Below are positions 24,228-32,980 of a DNA stretch of 64,000 bases, one piece after another. The position numbers were made by a program, and so were the translations under genes. Where the stretch lies: positions 868,001 to 932,000 of the forward strand of contig NC_008699.1 in NCBI RefSeq assembly GCF_000015265.1, read 5' to 3'. The notes under the pieces were generated by a model, which ran no database searches, had not been told where the DNA came from, and worked only from the letters and a program-made list of their open reading frames with translations. This DNA comes from Nocardioides sp. JS614 (lineage in GTDB: Bacteria > Actinomycetota > Actinomycetes > Propionibacteriales > Nocardioidaceae). The stretch's first letter is position 1. Each line of letters begins with the position of its first letter.

Positions 24228-24976
24228 GCACCGTCCTCGAGCTCGACGCGATCTGCAAGCAGATCGGGGGCGTCCACATCAACCGGGACGTGTCCGTCCG
24301 GCTCGCTCCGGGTGAGCGGCGGGCCCTGGTGGGACCCAACGGCGCGGGCAAGACGACCCTGATGAACATGGCCGCCGGAGTCCTGCGGCCGACGTCCGGG
24401 ACCGTCCGCCTGCGCGGCCGGGACGTGACCTCGATGCCGGTGCACCGTCGTGCCCGGTGCGGCCTCGCGCGGACCTTCCAGATCACCAACCTCTTCCCGG
24501 CCATGACGGTGGCCCAGAACCTCGCGATCGCCGCTCAGGTCGGGAGCCCCCGCCGGTTCGACCCGGTGCGGCCGTGGTCGACGGCCCGCGCCGTCTGGTC
24601 CCACGTCGACGGCCTGCTCGAGCGGGGCGGGCTGACCGCGATCCGGGACATCCAGGTCGGGCAGCTGGCGTACGGCCAGCAGCGGCGTCTGGAGATCGTG
24701 GCCGCCGTCGCCCAGCCGTGCTCGGTGATCCTGCTCGACGAGCCGGGGGCAGGACTGAGCAGCGAGGAGACCGAGGAGCTGCTCGCCCTGGTCTTCGGCC
24801 TCGATCCCGAGCTCGCGGTCATGTTCATCGACCACGACGTGGAGCTGGCGTTCCGGATGGCCACCCACGTGACCCTGCTCAACCTCGGCGAGGTCGTCGC
24901 CGAGGGCAGCCCCGAGGACGTACGCGCGATGCCGATCATGTCCGAGATCTACCTGGGGGTGGACGACCATGCTTGA
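24224..24976 (+). CDS. branched-chain-type ABC transporter ATPase (LivG type)
   Basis: This 250-residue ATPase has Walker A GPNGAGKTT, Q-loop region FQITNLFPAMTVAQN, an atypical signature LAYGQQRRLEI as usual for LivG, Walker B VILLDEPGAG and a D-loop/switch at FIDHDVELAF. It drives uptake together with the LivF-type protein that overlaps it by eight bases. The start ATG 24224 overlaps the LivM stop. Confidence 0.92.
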   Translation: MSTVLELDAICKQIGGVHINRDVSVRLAPGERRALVGPNGAGKTTLMNMAAGVLRPTSGTVRLRGRDVTSMPVHRRARCGLARTFQITNLFPAMTVAQNLAIAAQVGSPRRFDPVRPWSTARAVWSHVDGLLERGGLTAIRDIQVGQLAYGQQRRLEIVAAVAQPCSVILLDEPGAGLSSEETEELLALVFGLDPELAVMFIDHDVELAFRMATHVTLLNLGEVVAEGSPEDVRAMPIMSEIYLGVDDHA

Positions 24977-25658
24977 GGTCGAGAACCTGAGGGCGACATA
25001 CGGCGCGGTCCAGGCCGTCCGCGGCGCCAGCTTCCGCGTGGCCGCCGGGGAGGTGCTGGCCGTCGTCGGCCCCAACGGCGCCGGCAAGTCCACGCTGGCC
25101 AATGCCATCGCCGGCCTGCACCGGTCACGTACCGGGCGAGTGCTGGTCGCCGGTCACGACCTCGGGAGGCCGCGCGCCACCGCGACCGTCCGGGCCGGCG
25201 TCGCCCTGGTGCCCCAGGGGCGCCGGGTGTTCGGCAGCTGCACCGTCGCCGAGCACGTCCGCCTCGTGGGCGCCCACGCGGCGCCCGGCGCGGTGTCACT
25301 GGGGGAGCTGCTGACCCTGTTCCCCAAGCTCAGCGACCGGTCCGCGGTGCGCGCCCGCCTGCTCAGCGGTGGTGAGCAGCAGATGCTCGCCATCACCCGC
25401 GCGGTCCTCCTCGGCTCACGAGCCGTCGTGCTCGACGAGCCGACGGAGGGGCTGGCGCCCAGCATCGTCGCGGCCGTCGCCGAGCTGGTGCGGCTGCTCA
25501 AGGAACGCGGGGTCGCCGTGGTGCTCATGGAGCAGGCTGGGCCGTTTCCCCACCAGCTGGCCGACCGAGTGGCCACGATGGACCGGGGGCTGCTGTCGCT
25601 CGCGCGTGCGGTGCCGCCCGGCGCCGCGCTCGCCGGAGATGAAGGAGAAGCGTCATGA
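24969..25658 (+). CDS. branched-chain-type ABC transporter ATPase (LivF type)
   Basis: This 229-residue ATPase has Walker A GPNGAGKST, a Q-loop at VPQGRRVFGSCTVAEH, signature LLSGGEQQMLAI, Walker B AVVLDEPTEG and a switch segment VLMEQAG where most LivF proteins have an EQN/EQD variant. The C-terminal tail after MDRGLLS is irregular. It overlaps the LivG gene at its start and the LLM oxidoreductase gene at its end, coupling transport to catabolism. Confidence 0.91.
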   Translation: MLEVENLRATYGAVQAVRGASFRVAAGEVLAVVGPNGAGKSTLANAIAGLHRSRTGRVLVAGHDLGRPRATATVRAGVALVPQGRRVFGSCTVAEHVRLVGAHAAPGAVSLGELLTLFPKLSDRSAVRARLLSGGEQQMLAITRAVLLGSRAVVLDEPTEGLAPSIVAAVAELVRLLKERGVAVVLMEQAGPFPHQLADRVATMDRGLLSLARAVPPGAALAGDEGEAS

Positions 25659-26725
25659 CCGGAGCGCTGGGGGTCCAGATCACCCCGTGGAGCGGCTCGC
25701 GCGAGCTGGTAGCCCTCGGCCAGCGGCTGGCGCCGGTCGTCGACACCGTCTGGGTCCAGGACCAGATGCTGGCCCGCAACGTGTACGCACTGCTCGGCGC
25801 CCTCGCGCAGGCCGGCTGCGGCGTCGGGACCAACGTGACCTATCCGATCGGACGCAACCCGATCGAGATGGCCTCGTCGGCGGCAACCCTGGCCGAGGTC
25901 GTGCCCGACGGCCGGGAGGTCATCGTCGGGATGGGCACCGGCGGGGCGATCGTGAACAGCCTGTTCCAGAAGGACCGGCCGATCTCGGCCGTGCGCGAGG
26001 CGATCGTCCTGATGCGGGACCTCTGGGCGGGTAGCCGGGTGGAGCTCGACCGCTTCCCCACCCTGGGTCAGGCGCTGTCGTACAAGCCCGGTGCCGTCGC
26101 CGAGCTGACCTACGGCGTGGAACGACCGCCGTGCATCGTCCTCGCGGGTGTCGGGCCGCGCATCCTCGCCGTCGCCGGGGAGCACGCCGACGGCCTCATC
26201 TCGCCCAGCAACATGCCGACGCTGTCCCGGGCCGCGTTCCGCACCGGTCGATTCGGGGAGATATCGGGGCTCGACCGGGCCATGGCGGCCCGGCCGGCGT
26301 CGATGGCGCCGCTGCGGTTGATCTTCGGCATCAACACCTCGATCTCGACCGACCGCAAGCGTGCCCGCGAGCACGCGCGCCGGCAGGTCGCACTCGTCGT
26401 CGGCAACCCGCGCCTGTGGCCCGACCTCGAGCGGGTCGGCCTCGACCTCGAGTCGGCGGGCGCGGTCAAGGACGCCTTCGACGCCGGTCTCGGCATCGAC
26501 GGTGCCGCCGCGCAGTGCTCCGACGACCTGGCGGACGCGCTGATCGTCTCGGGGACCCCGGAGGAGTGCGTGCCGGCCATCGCGGAGCTGCGCGACCTCG
26601 CCGCCGCGGAGGGCTACACCGAGTTCTACGTCGGGGCCCCGCTCGGGCCCGACCCGCACGAGGCCGCCGGGCTCCTGATCGATCAGGTCATCCCGCAGGT
26701 CTGGCCCGGACGAGCCTCGCGATGA
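25655..26725 (+). CDS. LLM-class flavin/F420-dependent oxidoreductase, second copy
   Basis: This 356-residue luciferase-like monooxygenase-family protein has VGMGTGGAIVNSLFQKDRPISAVREAIVLMRDLW and ERPPCIVLAGVGPRILAVAGEHADGLI, both typical of F420-dependent reductases and hydride transferases (Mer/NpdI-like group) and of FMN monooxygenases. It differs clearly from the 293-residue LLM protein in the other arm. As the first enzyme after the transporter it may perform the first reduction or oxidation of the imported substrate. Cofactor F420 is inferred from the FbiC, Fno and FbiD genes at the end of the same operon. Confidence 0.82.
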   Translation: MTGALGVQITPWSGSRELVALGQRLAPVVDTVWVQDQMLARNVYALLGALAQAGCGVGTNVTYPIGRNPIEMASSAATLAEVVPDGREVIVGMGTGGAIVNSLFQKDRPISAVREAIVLMRDLWAGSRVELDRFPTLGQALSYKPGAVAELTYGVERPPCIVLAGVGPRILAVAGEHADGLISPSNMPTLSRAAFRTGRFGEISGLDRAMAARPASMAPLRLIFGINTSISTDRKRAREHARRQVALVVGNPRLWPDLERVGLDLESAGAVKDAFDAGLGIDGAAAQCSDDLADALIVSGTPEECVPAIAELRDLAAAEGYTEFYVGAPLGPDPHEAAGLLIDQVIPQVWPGRASR

Positions 26726-27423
26726 CCCAGCTGTTGCGCACCGTGGACGAGGGAGTGGTGACCCTCACCCTCCACCGGCCCGAGAGCAGGAACGCCCTCA
26801 CGACCGAGCTGCTGCGCAGCCTCGTCGCGGAGCTGGCCGTCGTGCAGGACGCCCCCGACCTCCGGGTCGTCGTGCTGGCCGGGGCGGGTGGGGCCTTCTG
26901 CGCGGGCGCGGACCTCAAGGAGCTCGGCGCCACGGCATCAGCCGAGGACCGCCAACGGAGGATCAGGCTGGTCACCGAGGCGATCGCCCGGCTGCGCAAC
27001 CTCGAGCAGCCGACGATCGCGGTGGTGACCGGTGCCGCGTACGGCGCCGGCTGGGGCCTGGCGCTGGCCTGCGACCTCACGATCGGGTCCGCGTCGGCGC
27101 GGTTCAGCCTTCCTGAGGTGCCCAAGGGGCTGCGCCTGCCCGCCGCGATCACTGCGCGGCTCGTCGAGGTGGTCGGCCCGGTCCGGGCTGCCGACATCGC
27201 CCTCGGTGGCGGCACCTACGGCCCCGACGAGGGGGTCGCCCTCGGGTGGCTCGCGCACGCCCTGCCCGACGACGAGTCCGCACACGCGCACGCCCGCGGC
27301 TTCGCTCGCCGCCTCGCGACGAGCCCGCGCTCGTCGGTCGCCCACGTCAAGCAGGTGCTGAGGCGGGGTTCGCCCCACGACCTCACGCCGCCCCCCGAGT
27401 ACGCCTGGATTGAGGAGAAGTGA
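26722..27423 (+). CDS. enoyl-CoA hydratase/isomerase family protein (first copy)
   Basis: This 233-residue crotonase-fold protein has the oxyanion-hole segments GAFCAGADLKELG and GAAYGAGWGLALACDLTIGS. The catalytic Glu positions are not both evident: the second motif reads FSLPEVPKGLRLPAAI, with a Glu in the PEV of the usual site. It is a little short for the family (~255). It begins in the ATGA overlap with the LLM gene and is joined to the acyl-CoA dehydrogenase gene by a GTGA overlap. It could act as hydratase, isomerase or ring hydrolase. Confidence 0.85.
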   Translation: MTQLLRTVDEGVVTLTLHRPESRNALTTELLRSLVAELAVVQDAPDLRVVVLAGAGGAFCAGADLKELGATASAEDRQRRIRLVTEAIARLRNLEQPTIAVVTGAAYGAGWGLALACDLTIGSASARFSLPEVPKGLRLPAAITARLVEVVGPVRAADIALGGGTYGPDEGVALGWLAHALPDDESAHAHARGFARRLATSPRSSVAHVKQVLRRGSPHDLTPPPEYAWIEEK

Positions 27424-28580
27424 CCGAGGACATGACCGATTCCGACCAGCTGCGGGAGTTCGTGCGCCAGAGCGTGCGCGCTTTCGTGCACAAGGAGTGC
27501 GACGAGTGGCGTTGCCTCGAGTGGGACAAGGCAGGTACCTACCCGAAGGAGGTGTTCGACCAGATCGCCGACCTCGGGTGGTACGGCATCGGCATCCCCG
27601 ACGAGCTCGGCGGCTCGGGTGGCACCGCCAGCGACCTGCTCGTGGTCGCTGAGGAGCTCGGGCGCGGGAGCACCGACCTGGTGGCGTGCTTCAGCCTCAC
27701 CGCCTCCGGACTGCGCACGATCGTCACCGACGGCTCCGACGTCCAGAAGGCCGAGCTGATCCCGGCCATCATGAGTGGCCGGACCCGACTCTCCATCGCC
27801 GTCACCGAGCCCGAAGCGGGCTCCGACGCGGCGAGCCTGCTCACCTCGGCTCGGCGAGACGGAGACCACTACGTCCTGAACGGCCAGAAGACCTTCTGCG
27901 AGGCGGCCGGGCTCCCCGACACGATCGTGCAGCTCTACGCCCGGACCGACCCGGCGGCCCGCAAGCAGGACGGGATCAGCATGATCCTCCTCGACCCGAC
28001 CCTGCCCGGCGTCACGCTGCGCCGCCTGCCCACCATGGGACGCAACATCACCGGCGTCTACGAGGTCTTCCTCGACGACGTCCGGGTGCCGGTCGATCGG
28101 CTCGTCGGCGTCGAGAACAACGGCTGGCGCCAGCTCGGCGCCGAGCTCCCGCTCGAGCGCCTGATCATCAGCGCCGGCTTCGTCGGCGCCACCCTGCAGG
28201 TCCTCGAGGACACCCTGCAGCACGTCAAGGAGCGCGAGCAGTTCGGCCGGGCGATCGGTGACTTCCAGGCCGTCGCCCACCTGCTCGTGGACCTCTACAC
28301 GCGTGTCGAGAGCGTCCGGCTGCTGGTCTACCGCGGCGGTGAGCTCCACGACGCCGGACAGCCGCACACCAAGGAGGCGTCGATGGCGAAGATCGCCTCC
28401 GCGGAGCTCTACGCCGACGCTGCGCGGTACTGCATGCAGCTGCACGGTGGCTACGGCTACGTCGACGAGCACCCGCTGACGATGCACTACGTCGATGCGG
28501 TCATCGCGACCGTCGCCGGTGGGGCCTCGCAGGTGCAGCGCAACATCGTGGCCCGCGAGCTCGGCCTGAAGCCGCGGTGA
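27420..28580 (+). CDS. acyl-CoA dehydrogenase family protein
   Basis: This 386-residue FAD enzyme has the N-terminal helical domain (QLREFVRQSVRAFV), beta domain segments RLSIAVTEPEAGSDAASL and YVLNGQKTFCEAAG, and the C-terminal helices with LLVYRGGELHDAG and the CMQLHGGYGYVDEHP flavin-binding region. It should desaturate an acyl-CoA at the alpha-beta bond. The GTG start at 27420 overlaps the previous stop; ATG 27432 is possible four codons later. It lies between the hydratase and CoA-transferase genes with no gaps. Confidence 0.9.
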   Translation: MTEDMTDSDQLREFVRQSVRAFVHKECDEWRCLEWDKAGTYPKEVFDQIADLGWYGIGIPDELGGSGGTASDLLVVAEELGRGSTDLVACFSLTASGLRTIVTDGSDVQKAELIPAIMSGRTRLSIAVTEPEAGSDAASLLTSARRDGDHYVLNGQKTFCEAAGLPDTIVQLYARTDPAARKQDGISMILLDPTLPGVTLRRLPTMGRNITGVYEVFLDDVRVPVDRLVGVENNGWRQLGAELPLERLIISAGFVGATLQVLEDTLQHVKEREQFGRAIGDFQAVAHLLVDLYTRVESVRLLVYRGGELHDAGQPHTKEASMAKIASAELYADAARYCMQLHGGYGYVDEHPLTMHYVDAVIATVAGGASQVQRNIVARELGLKPR

Positions 28581-29776
28581 TCGCGATGATGGCACTCGAA
28601 GGCGTCAAGGTCCTCGACGCGGCGTCGATGCTCGCCGGACCCTACTGCGCGACCCTGCTCGGGGACCTGGGCGCGGACGTGATCAAGCTCGAACCGCCGA
28701 ACGGCGACGAGACCCGCCGGTTCGGCCCGCGGCGAGGATCCGACAGCGGGGTGTTCGTCGGGGTCAACCGCAACAAGCGCAGCGTGCGCATCGACCTTCG
28801 AAGCGACGAGGGCCAGCAGGTGCTGGCTCGTCTCGTGCAGTGGGCGGACATCGTCGTGGACAACCTGCGTCCCTCGGCCCGCCGGTCGCTCGGGCTCGAC
28901 CACGAGACGCTGCGCGCTCAGAACCCTCGCGTCATCTCGGTCTCGTTGTCGTCGTTCGGCGCCGAGGGGCCCTACGCCGGCCGCGCGGGGATCGACCCGG
29001 TCGCCCAGGCCCTGACCGGCTTCATGGCCGTCACCGGACCTGCCGGCGGACCCCCGACGAAGGCCGGGCCGCCGGTCGGGGACGCCACGGCCTCGCTGCT
29101 CGCCTCGGTCGGTGCCCTGGCCGCGCTGCGAGCCCGGGAGGCGACCGGCCACGGCCAGCAGGTCGACGTCTCGCTGATCGACGGGTTGGTGCACATCCAG
29201 GCGCCGTACACCGGGAAGTACTTCCTGCTCGGCACGCAGCAGCCGCGTTCGGGCAACAGCATCGACTGGTACGCGCCGTACAACGCCTACGAGTGCGCCG
29301 ACGGGCGCTTCCTGCACCTGGCCTGCTACAACGACAAGTTCTTCGGCAACCTGTGCGCCGCGATGGGTCGCCCCGCGCTGGCCGACGACGAGCGGTTCCG
29401 GACGAACGAGCTGCGCCTGGCGAACCGTGTGGCGCTCGACGCCGAGATCGGCGCGTTCCTGGGGACCGTGCCCCGTGACCGGGCGCTGGACGTCCTCTGG
29501 AAGCACGACGTGATCGTCGGCCCGGTCAACGACTACGTCGACGTCTTCAGCGACCCGCAGGTGCTCCACAACCAGATGGTGGTCGACGTCGACCACCATG
29601 CCGGGCCGTTGAAGGTCACCGGGGTCCCGGTGAAGCTGTCCGACAACCCCGGATCCGTACGCCGGCCGCCACCCGGTCTCGGCGAGCACACCGCCGAGAT
29701 CCTCGCCGAGCTCGGCTTCGACGACGCGTTCGTCGAAGCGATCGTCGACCGGCCCGAGAAGGGGGCACTCCGATGA
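28577..29776 (+). CDS. CaiB/BaiF-type (class III) CoA-transferase
   Basis: This 399-residue family III CoA-transferase starts close to the LEGVKVLDAASMLAGPYCATLLGDLGADVIKLEPP family signature; the active-site Asp is probably in the IDPVAQALTG segment. The substrate region GKYFLLGTQQPRSGNSIDWYAPYNAYECADGRF and the C-terminal half are normal. It would move CoA between acids, in parallel with the ligase encoded next. GTG 28577 overlaps the preceding stop, with ATGs at 28586 and 28589 as other starts. Confidence 0.88.
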   Translation: MIAMMALEGVKVLDAASMLAGPYCATLLGDLGADVIKLEPPNGDETRRFGPRRGSDSGVFVGVNRNKRSVRIDLRSDEGQQVLARLVQWADIVVDNLRPSARRSLGLDHETLRAQNPRVISVSLSSFGAEGPYAGRAGIDPVAQALTGFMAVTGPAGGPPTKAGPPVGDATASLLASVGALAALRAREATGHGQQVDVSLIDGLVHIQAPYTGKYFLLGTQQPRSGNSIDWYAPYNAYECADGRFLHLACYNDKFFGNLCAAMGRPALADDERFRTNELRLANRVALDAEIGAFLGTVPRDRALDVLWKHDVIVGPVNDYVDVFSDPQVLHNQMVVDVDHHAGPLKVTGVPVKLSDNPGSVRRPPPGLGEHTAEILAELGFDDAFVEAIVDRPEKGALR

Positions 29777-31398
29777 CCGGCCTCGCCTCCATCAAGGCCC
29801 CGCAGGTGGGCAGCTGGGAGGCCGCCCGGGACGCGTTCCGCTGGCCGGCGCTCGCCGACTACAACATCGCGACCGACTGTCTGTCGGCCCCCGCGGGGCG
29901 CCCGGCACTCGTCGTGGTCGCTCCTGACCGGACCACCGAGGTCTCCTTCGGCCGGCTCGACGACCTCTCCAGCCGACTCGCCGGCGTGCTCCGGGGCCTG
30001 GGCGTCGGCGTCGGCGATCGGGTCGCGGTGAAGCTCCCCCAGAGTGCCGAGATGGCGATCGCGGTCCTCGCCACGCTCAAGCTCGGCGCCGTCGTCGTGA
30101 CCGTGTCCAACGTCCTCGGGGTCGACGCGGTCGCGCACCGCCTCGAGGACAGCGGCGCCCTGGTGCTCGTCTGCGCGGGAGGGATCGGGGAGCGCGAGCT
30201 GGCCGAGCGCACCGGCGCCACCCTGCTCGTCACCGGCGACGAGGGCTGGCTCGGGGGCGCCCTCGACGGGCACGAGCCGCTCACGTCCTTCGCCTCGTCC
30301 GGAGCCGACGACCCGGCACTCCTCCTCTACACCTCGGGCACGACCGGCTCGTCCAAAGGGGTGCTGCACGGTCACCGGGTGCTGCTCGGCCATCACGCGA
30401 TCGACCTCGCGTGGGACCACGTCCGTGAGGGCGACGTGGCCTACAGCCCCGTCGACTGGTCCTGGGCCGGCGGCCTGATGCTGGGCCTGCTCGTGCCGCT
30501 CGCCTATGGAATCACCGTGGTGGCCTACCGCGAGCCTCGGTTCGACGCCGAGCGCACGGTCGCCATCATGCGGGACACCGGCGTGAGTGTGGGGCTCTTC
30601 CCGCCCACGGCGCTCCGGGTGCTGCAACGCTCGGGCGCCCTCACCAAGGAGACGATGGCCACTCTCCGGCTGCGGGTACTGATCAGCGGCGCCGAGGCGG
30701 TCGAGTCCGAGCTGGCCTCCTGGGCTCGCGACGAGCTCGGCCTGAGTGTGAACAACGCCTTCGGCCAGACCGAGGCCAACGCGTTGATCGGTCACGCGAA
30801 CGTGCTCGGTGAGCTCGACCCGCGATGCCTCGGACGCCCGTACCCCGGTCACGAGGTCGCCATCCTCGACGCACGCCAGCAGCCGGTCGGGCCGGGCGTC
30901 GTGGGCGAGATCGCGGTACGCGCGGACGACCCGGTGTGCATGCTGCGCTACTGGAATGCGCCCGAGGCGACGGCCGCCAAGTTCCGCAACGGCTGGCTCC
31001 TGACGGGAGACTCCGCACACGCGGACGCCGACGGGAACCTGTACTTCCACGGACGGGCCGACGACATCATCAAGAGCGGTGGCTATCGACTGGGCCCGGC
31101 CGAGATCGAGGGCGCGATCCTGGCGCACCCGGACGTCGCCGAGTGCGCCGTCGTCGGGCTGCCCGATCCCCAGCGGGGCCAGGAGGTCACCGCCTTCGTG
31201 GTCCTGGGCGCGGACGTGGTTCCCAGCCCCGAGCTGACCACCGAGCTGCAGTCGCGGGTGCGCGCCGAGGTCGGGGCCCATGCCTATCCGCGACACATCG
31301 AGTACGTCGACGGGCTCGCGAAGAGCAGCACCGGCAAGGTCGATCGAGCATCGCTCCGTCGCGCGTACGGCCCCGTGACCGACGAGGCCAGCCGATGA
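29773..31398 (+). CDS. AMP-forming acyl-CoA synthetase
   Basis: This 541-residue member of the ANL superfamily has the P-loop LLYTSGTTGSSKGV, the A5-type motif NNAFGQTEAN, the hinge GWLLTGDSAHADADGNLYFHGRADDIIKSGGYR in the normal order, and the C-terminal catalytic lysine in KSSTGKVDR. It resembles medium-chain and aromatic acid CoA ligases more than acetyl-CoA synthetase. It would activate the imported or intermediate carboxylate as its CoA thioester. It overlaps its neighbours at both ends. Confidence 0.9.
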   Translation: MTGLASIKAPQVGSWEAARDAFRWPALADYNIATDCLSAPAGRPALVVVAPDRTTEVSFGRLDDLSSRLAGVLRGLGVGVGDRVAVKLPQSAEMAIAVLATLKLGAVVVTVSNVLGVDAVAHRLEDSGALVLVCAGGIGERELAERTGATLLVTGDEGWLGGALDGHEPLTSFASSGADDPALLLYTSGTTGSSKGVLHGHRVLLGHHAIDLAWDHVREGDVAYSPVDWSWAGGLMLGLLVPLAYGITVVAYREPRFDAERTVAIMRDTGVSVGLFPPTALRVLQRSGALTKETMATLRLRVLISGAEAVESELASWARDELGLSVNNAFGQTEANALIGHANVLGELDPRCLGRPYPGHEVAILDARQQPVGPGVVGEIAVRADDPVCMLRYWNAPEATAAKFRNGWLLTGDSAHADADGNLYFHGRADDIIKSGGYRLGPAEIEGAILAHPDVAECAVVGLPDPQRGQEVTAFVVLGADVVPSPELTTELQSRVRAEVGAHAYPRHIEYVDGLAKSSTGKVDRASLRRAYGPVTDEASR

Positions 31399-32222
31399 GC
31401 ACGTCGATGGTGGTCGTGGGTGGGGGCACGATGGGCCGTGGCATCGCGATCGCAGCACTCGCCACGGGCTTCGAGGTGACGTTGGTGGACGTCGCCGAGG
31501 ACGTGCTCGACCGTGCTCAGGCACGGGTGTCGGAGCACTTCGCCCGACACCCGCAGCCGGATCGGGGGGTCTTGCACACGACCACGTCACTGGCCGGCTC
31601 CCTCGAGACGGCCGAGGTCGTCATCGAGGCGGTGCCGGAGATCCTCCCGCTCAAGACGCAGATCTTCCAGCAGCTGCGCGGCGCGCCACCCGGCACGCTG
31701 CTCGTCAGCAACACCTCGACGATGAGCATCAGCGCGCTCGCCGAGGCGTGCGGCGGGTCGTCCCGTGTGGTGGGGATGCACTTCTTCAACCCGGCCCACC
31801 GGATGCCTCTGGTCGAGGTCGTCGTCGGCACACGGACGAGCGACGACGCCCGGGACCGGGCGGTGGCGCTCGCGGTCCGCCTCGGCAAGGACCCGATCGT
31901 GGTGCGAGACCTCCCGGGCTTCGTGACCAGCCGACTGGGCTTGATCCTCGGGACCGAGGCCATGCGCATGGTCGAGGAGCAGGTCGCCAACGCCGCCGAC
32001 ATCGACAAGGCGTTGAGGCTGGGCTACGGACATCCCATGGGACCGCTGGAGCTCGCCGACCTGGTCGGGCTCGACGCCCGCCTGAACAACTTGCGCAGCA
32101 TGTTCGAGCGCTCCGGGGACGCGGCGTACGAACCGCCCGCGGTGCTGGTCGACCTCGTCGCCGCCGGGCACCTCGGCAAGAAGTCCGGTCGTGGCTTCTA
32201 CGACTACGAGGCGCAGTCGTGA
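31395..32222 (+). CDS. 3-hydroxyacyl-CoA dehydrogenase
   Basis: This 275-residue NAD-dependent dehydrogenase has an N-terminal Rossmann fold (VVVGGGTMGRGIAIAALATGF), the catalytic His in VVGMHFFNPAHRMPLVEVV, the Glu and Asn segments VIEAVPEILPLK and SNTSTMSI, and the C-terminal domain with RLGYGHPMGPLELADLVGLD. This is the third enzyme of a beta-oxidation-like cycle. No dedicated beta-ketothiolase gene follows; the thiolase-like gene at 14534 on the other arm lacks the usual Cys. Confidence 0.91.
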   Translation: MSTSMVVVGGGTMGRGIAIAALATGFEVTLVDVAEDVLDRAQARVSEHFARHPQPDRGVLHTTTSLAGSLETAEVVIEAVPEILPLKTQIFQQLRGAPPGTLLVSNTSTMSISALAEACGGSSRVVGMHFFNPAHRMPLVEVVVGTRTSDDARDRAVALAVRLGKDPIVVRDLPGFVTSRLGLILGTEAMRMVEEQVANAADIDKALRLGYGHPMGPLELADLVGLDARLNNLRSMFERSGDAAYEPPAVLVDLVAAGHLGKKSGRGFYDYEAQS

Positions 32223-32980
32223 GTGGCCTGCTCCGGGTCGGGACCCGGCAGGGCTTCGACACCCTGGAGATCGACTCGCCCACGAACCGCAACGCTCTCT
32301 CGGTCGAGCTGCTCACCGCGCTGCACGACGAGGTGCGTCGCTCGGCGACCGGCACGGGCCGCGGACTCCTGGTCCAGCACGTCGGGCCGGCGTTCTGCTC
32401 CGGCGTGGACCTCAAGGAGCGCGCGGCACTCGGCCCTGACGACAGCTCCCACTCCGAGCTCCTCGCCCACCTGCTCCGCGAGCTCTGGCACTACCCCAAG
32501 CCCGTCGTGGTCATGGTCGACGGTGCCGTGCGTGGTGGCGGCTTGGGACTGCTGGCCTGCGCCGACGTCGTCCTGGCGACGGCCCGCTCGAGCTTCGCCT
32601 ACTCCGAGTCGCGGGTCGGCGTCGCGCCGGCGCTGGTGATGGCCGTGACGCTGCCGCTCGCCGACGTCCGCGCGCTGGTGCCGCGGCTGCTCGACGGCGC
32701 GGTGTTCGGGGCGGTGACCGCGCACGAGCTCGGCCTGGTCACCAGGGTCGTCGAGGACGCGTCGAAGGTCTCGACGGTCCTCTCCGAGCTCCGCCAGGGC
32801 GCCCCCGATGCACAGCGCGTGATCAAGACACTGGCCCGACAACGGATCGGAGTGGACGTGGACGGTCTCCTGGTGGAGATGGCCGGCGTGTCGGCCCGGC
32901 TCTTCGCCGGCGCGGAGGCGGCCGAAGGCGTCGCCGCGTTCACCTCCAGGCGCAGCCCGTCGTGGGTGGTGGCCCGATGA
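32219..32980 (+). CDS. enoyl-CoA hydratase/isomerase family protein (second copy)
   Basis: This 253-residue crotonase-superfamily protein has [28 protein letters not shown] and [25 protein letters not shown] as oxyanion-hole and CoA-binding segments. The second acidic site reads [14 protein letters not shown], with Glu kept and Gly/Val as in isomerase-type relatives. It differs from the first copy, so the two probably act on different intermediates. GTG 32219 overlaps the dehydrogenase stop, and its own stop overlaps the fbiC ATG. Confidence 0.85.
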   Translation: MSGLLRVGTRQGFDTLEIDSPTNRNALSVELLTALHDEVRRSATGTGRGLLVQHVGPAFCSGVDLKERAALGPDDSSHSELLAHLLRELWHYPKPVVVMVDGAVRGGGLGLLACADVVLATARSSFAYSESRVGVAPALVMAVTLPLADVRALVPRLLDGAVFGAVTAHELGLVTRVVEDASKVSTVLSELRQGAPDAQRVIKTLARQRIGVDVDGLLVEMAGVSARLFAGAEAAEGVAAFTSRRSPSWVVAR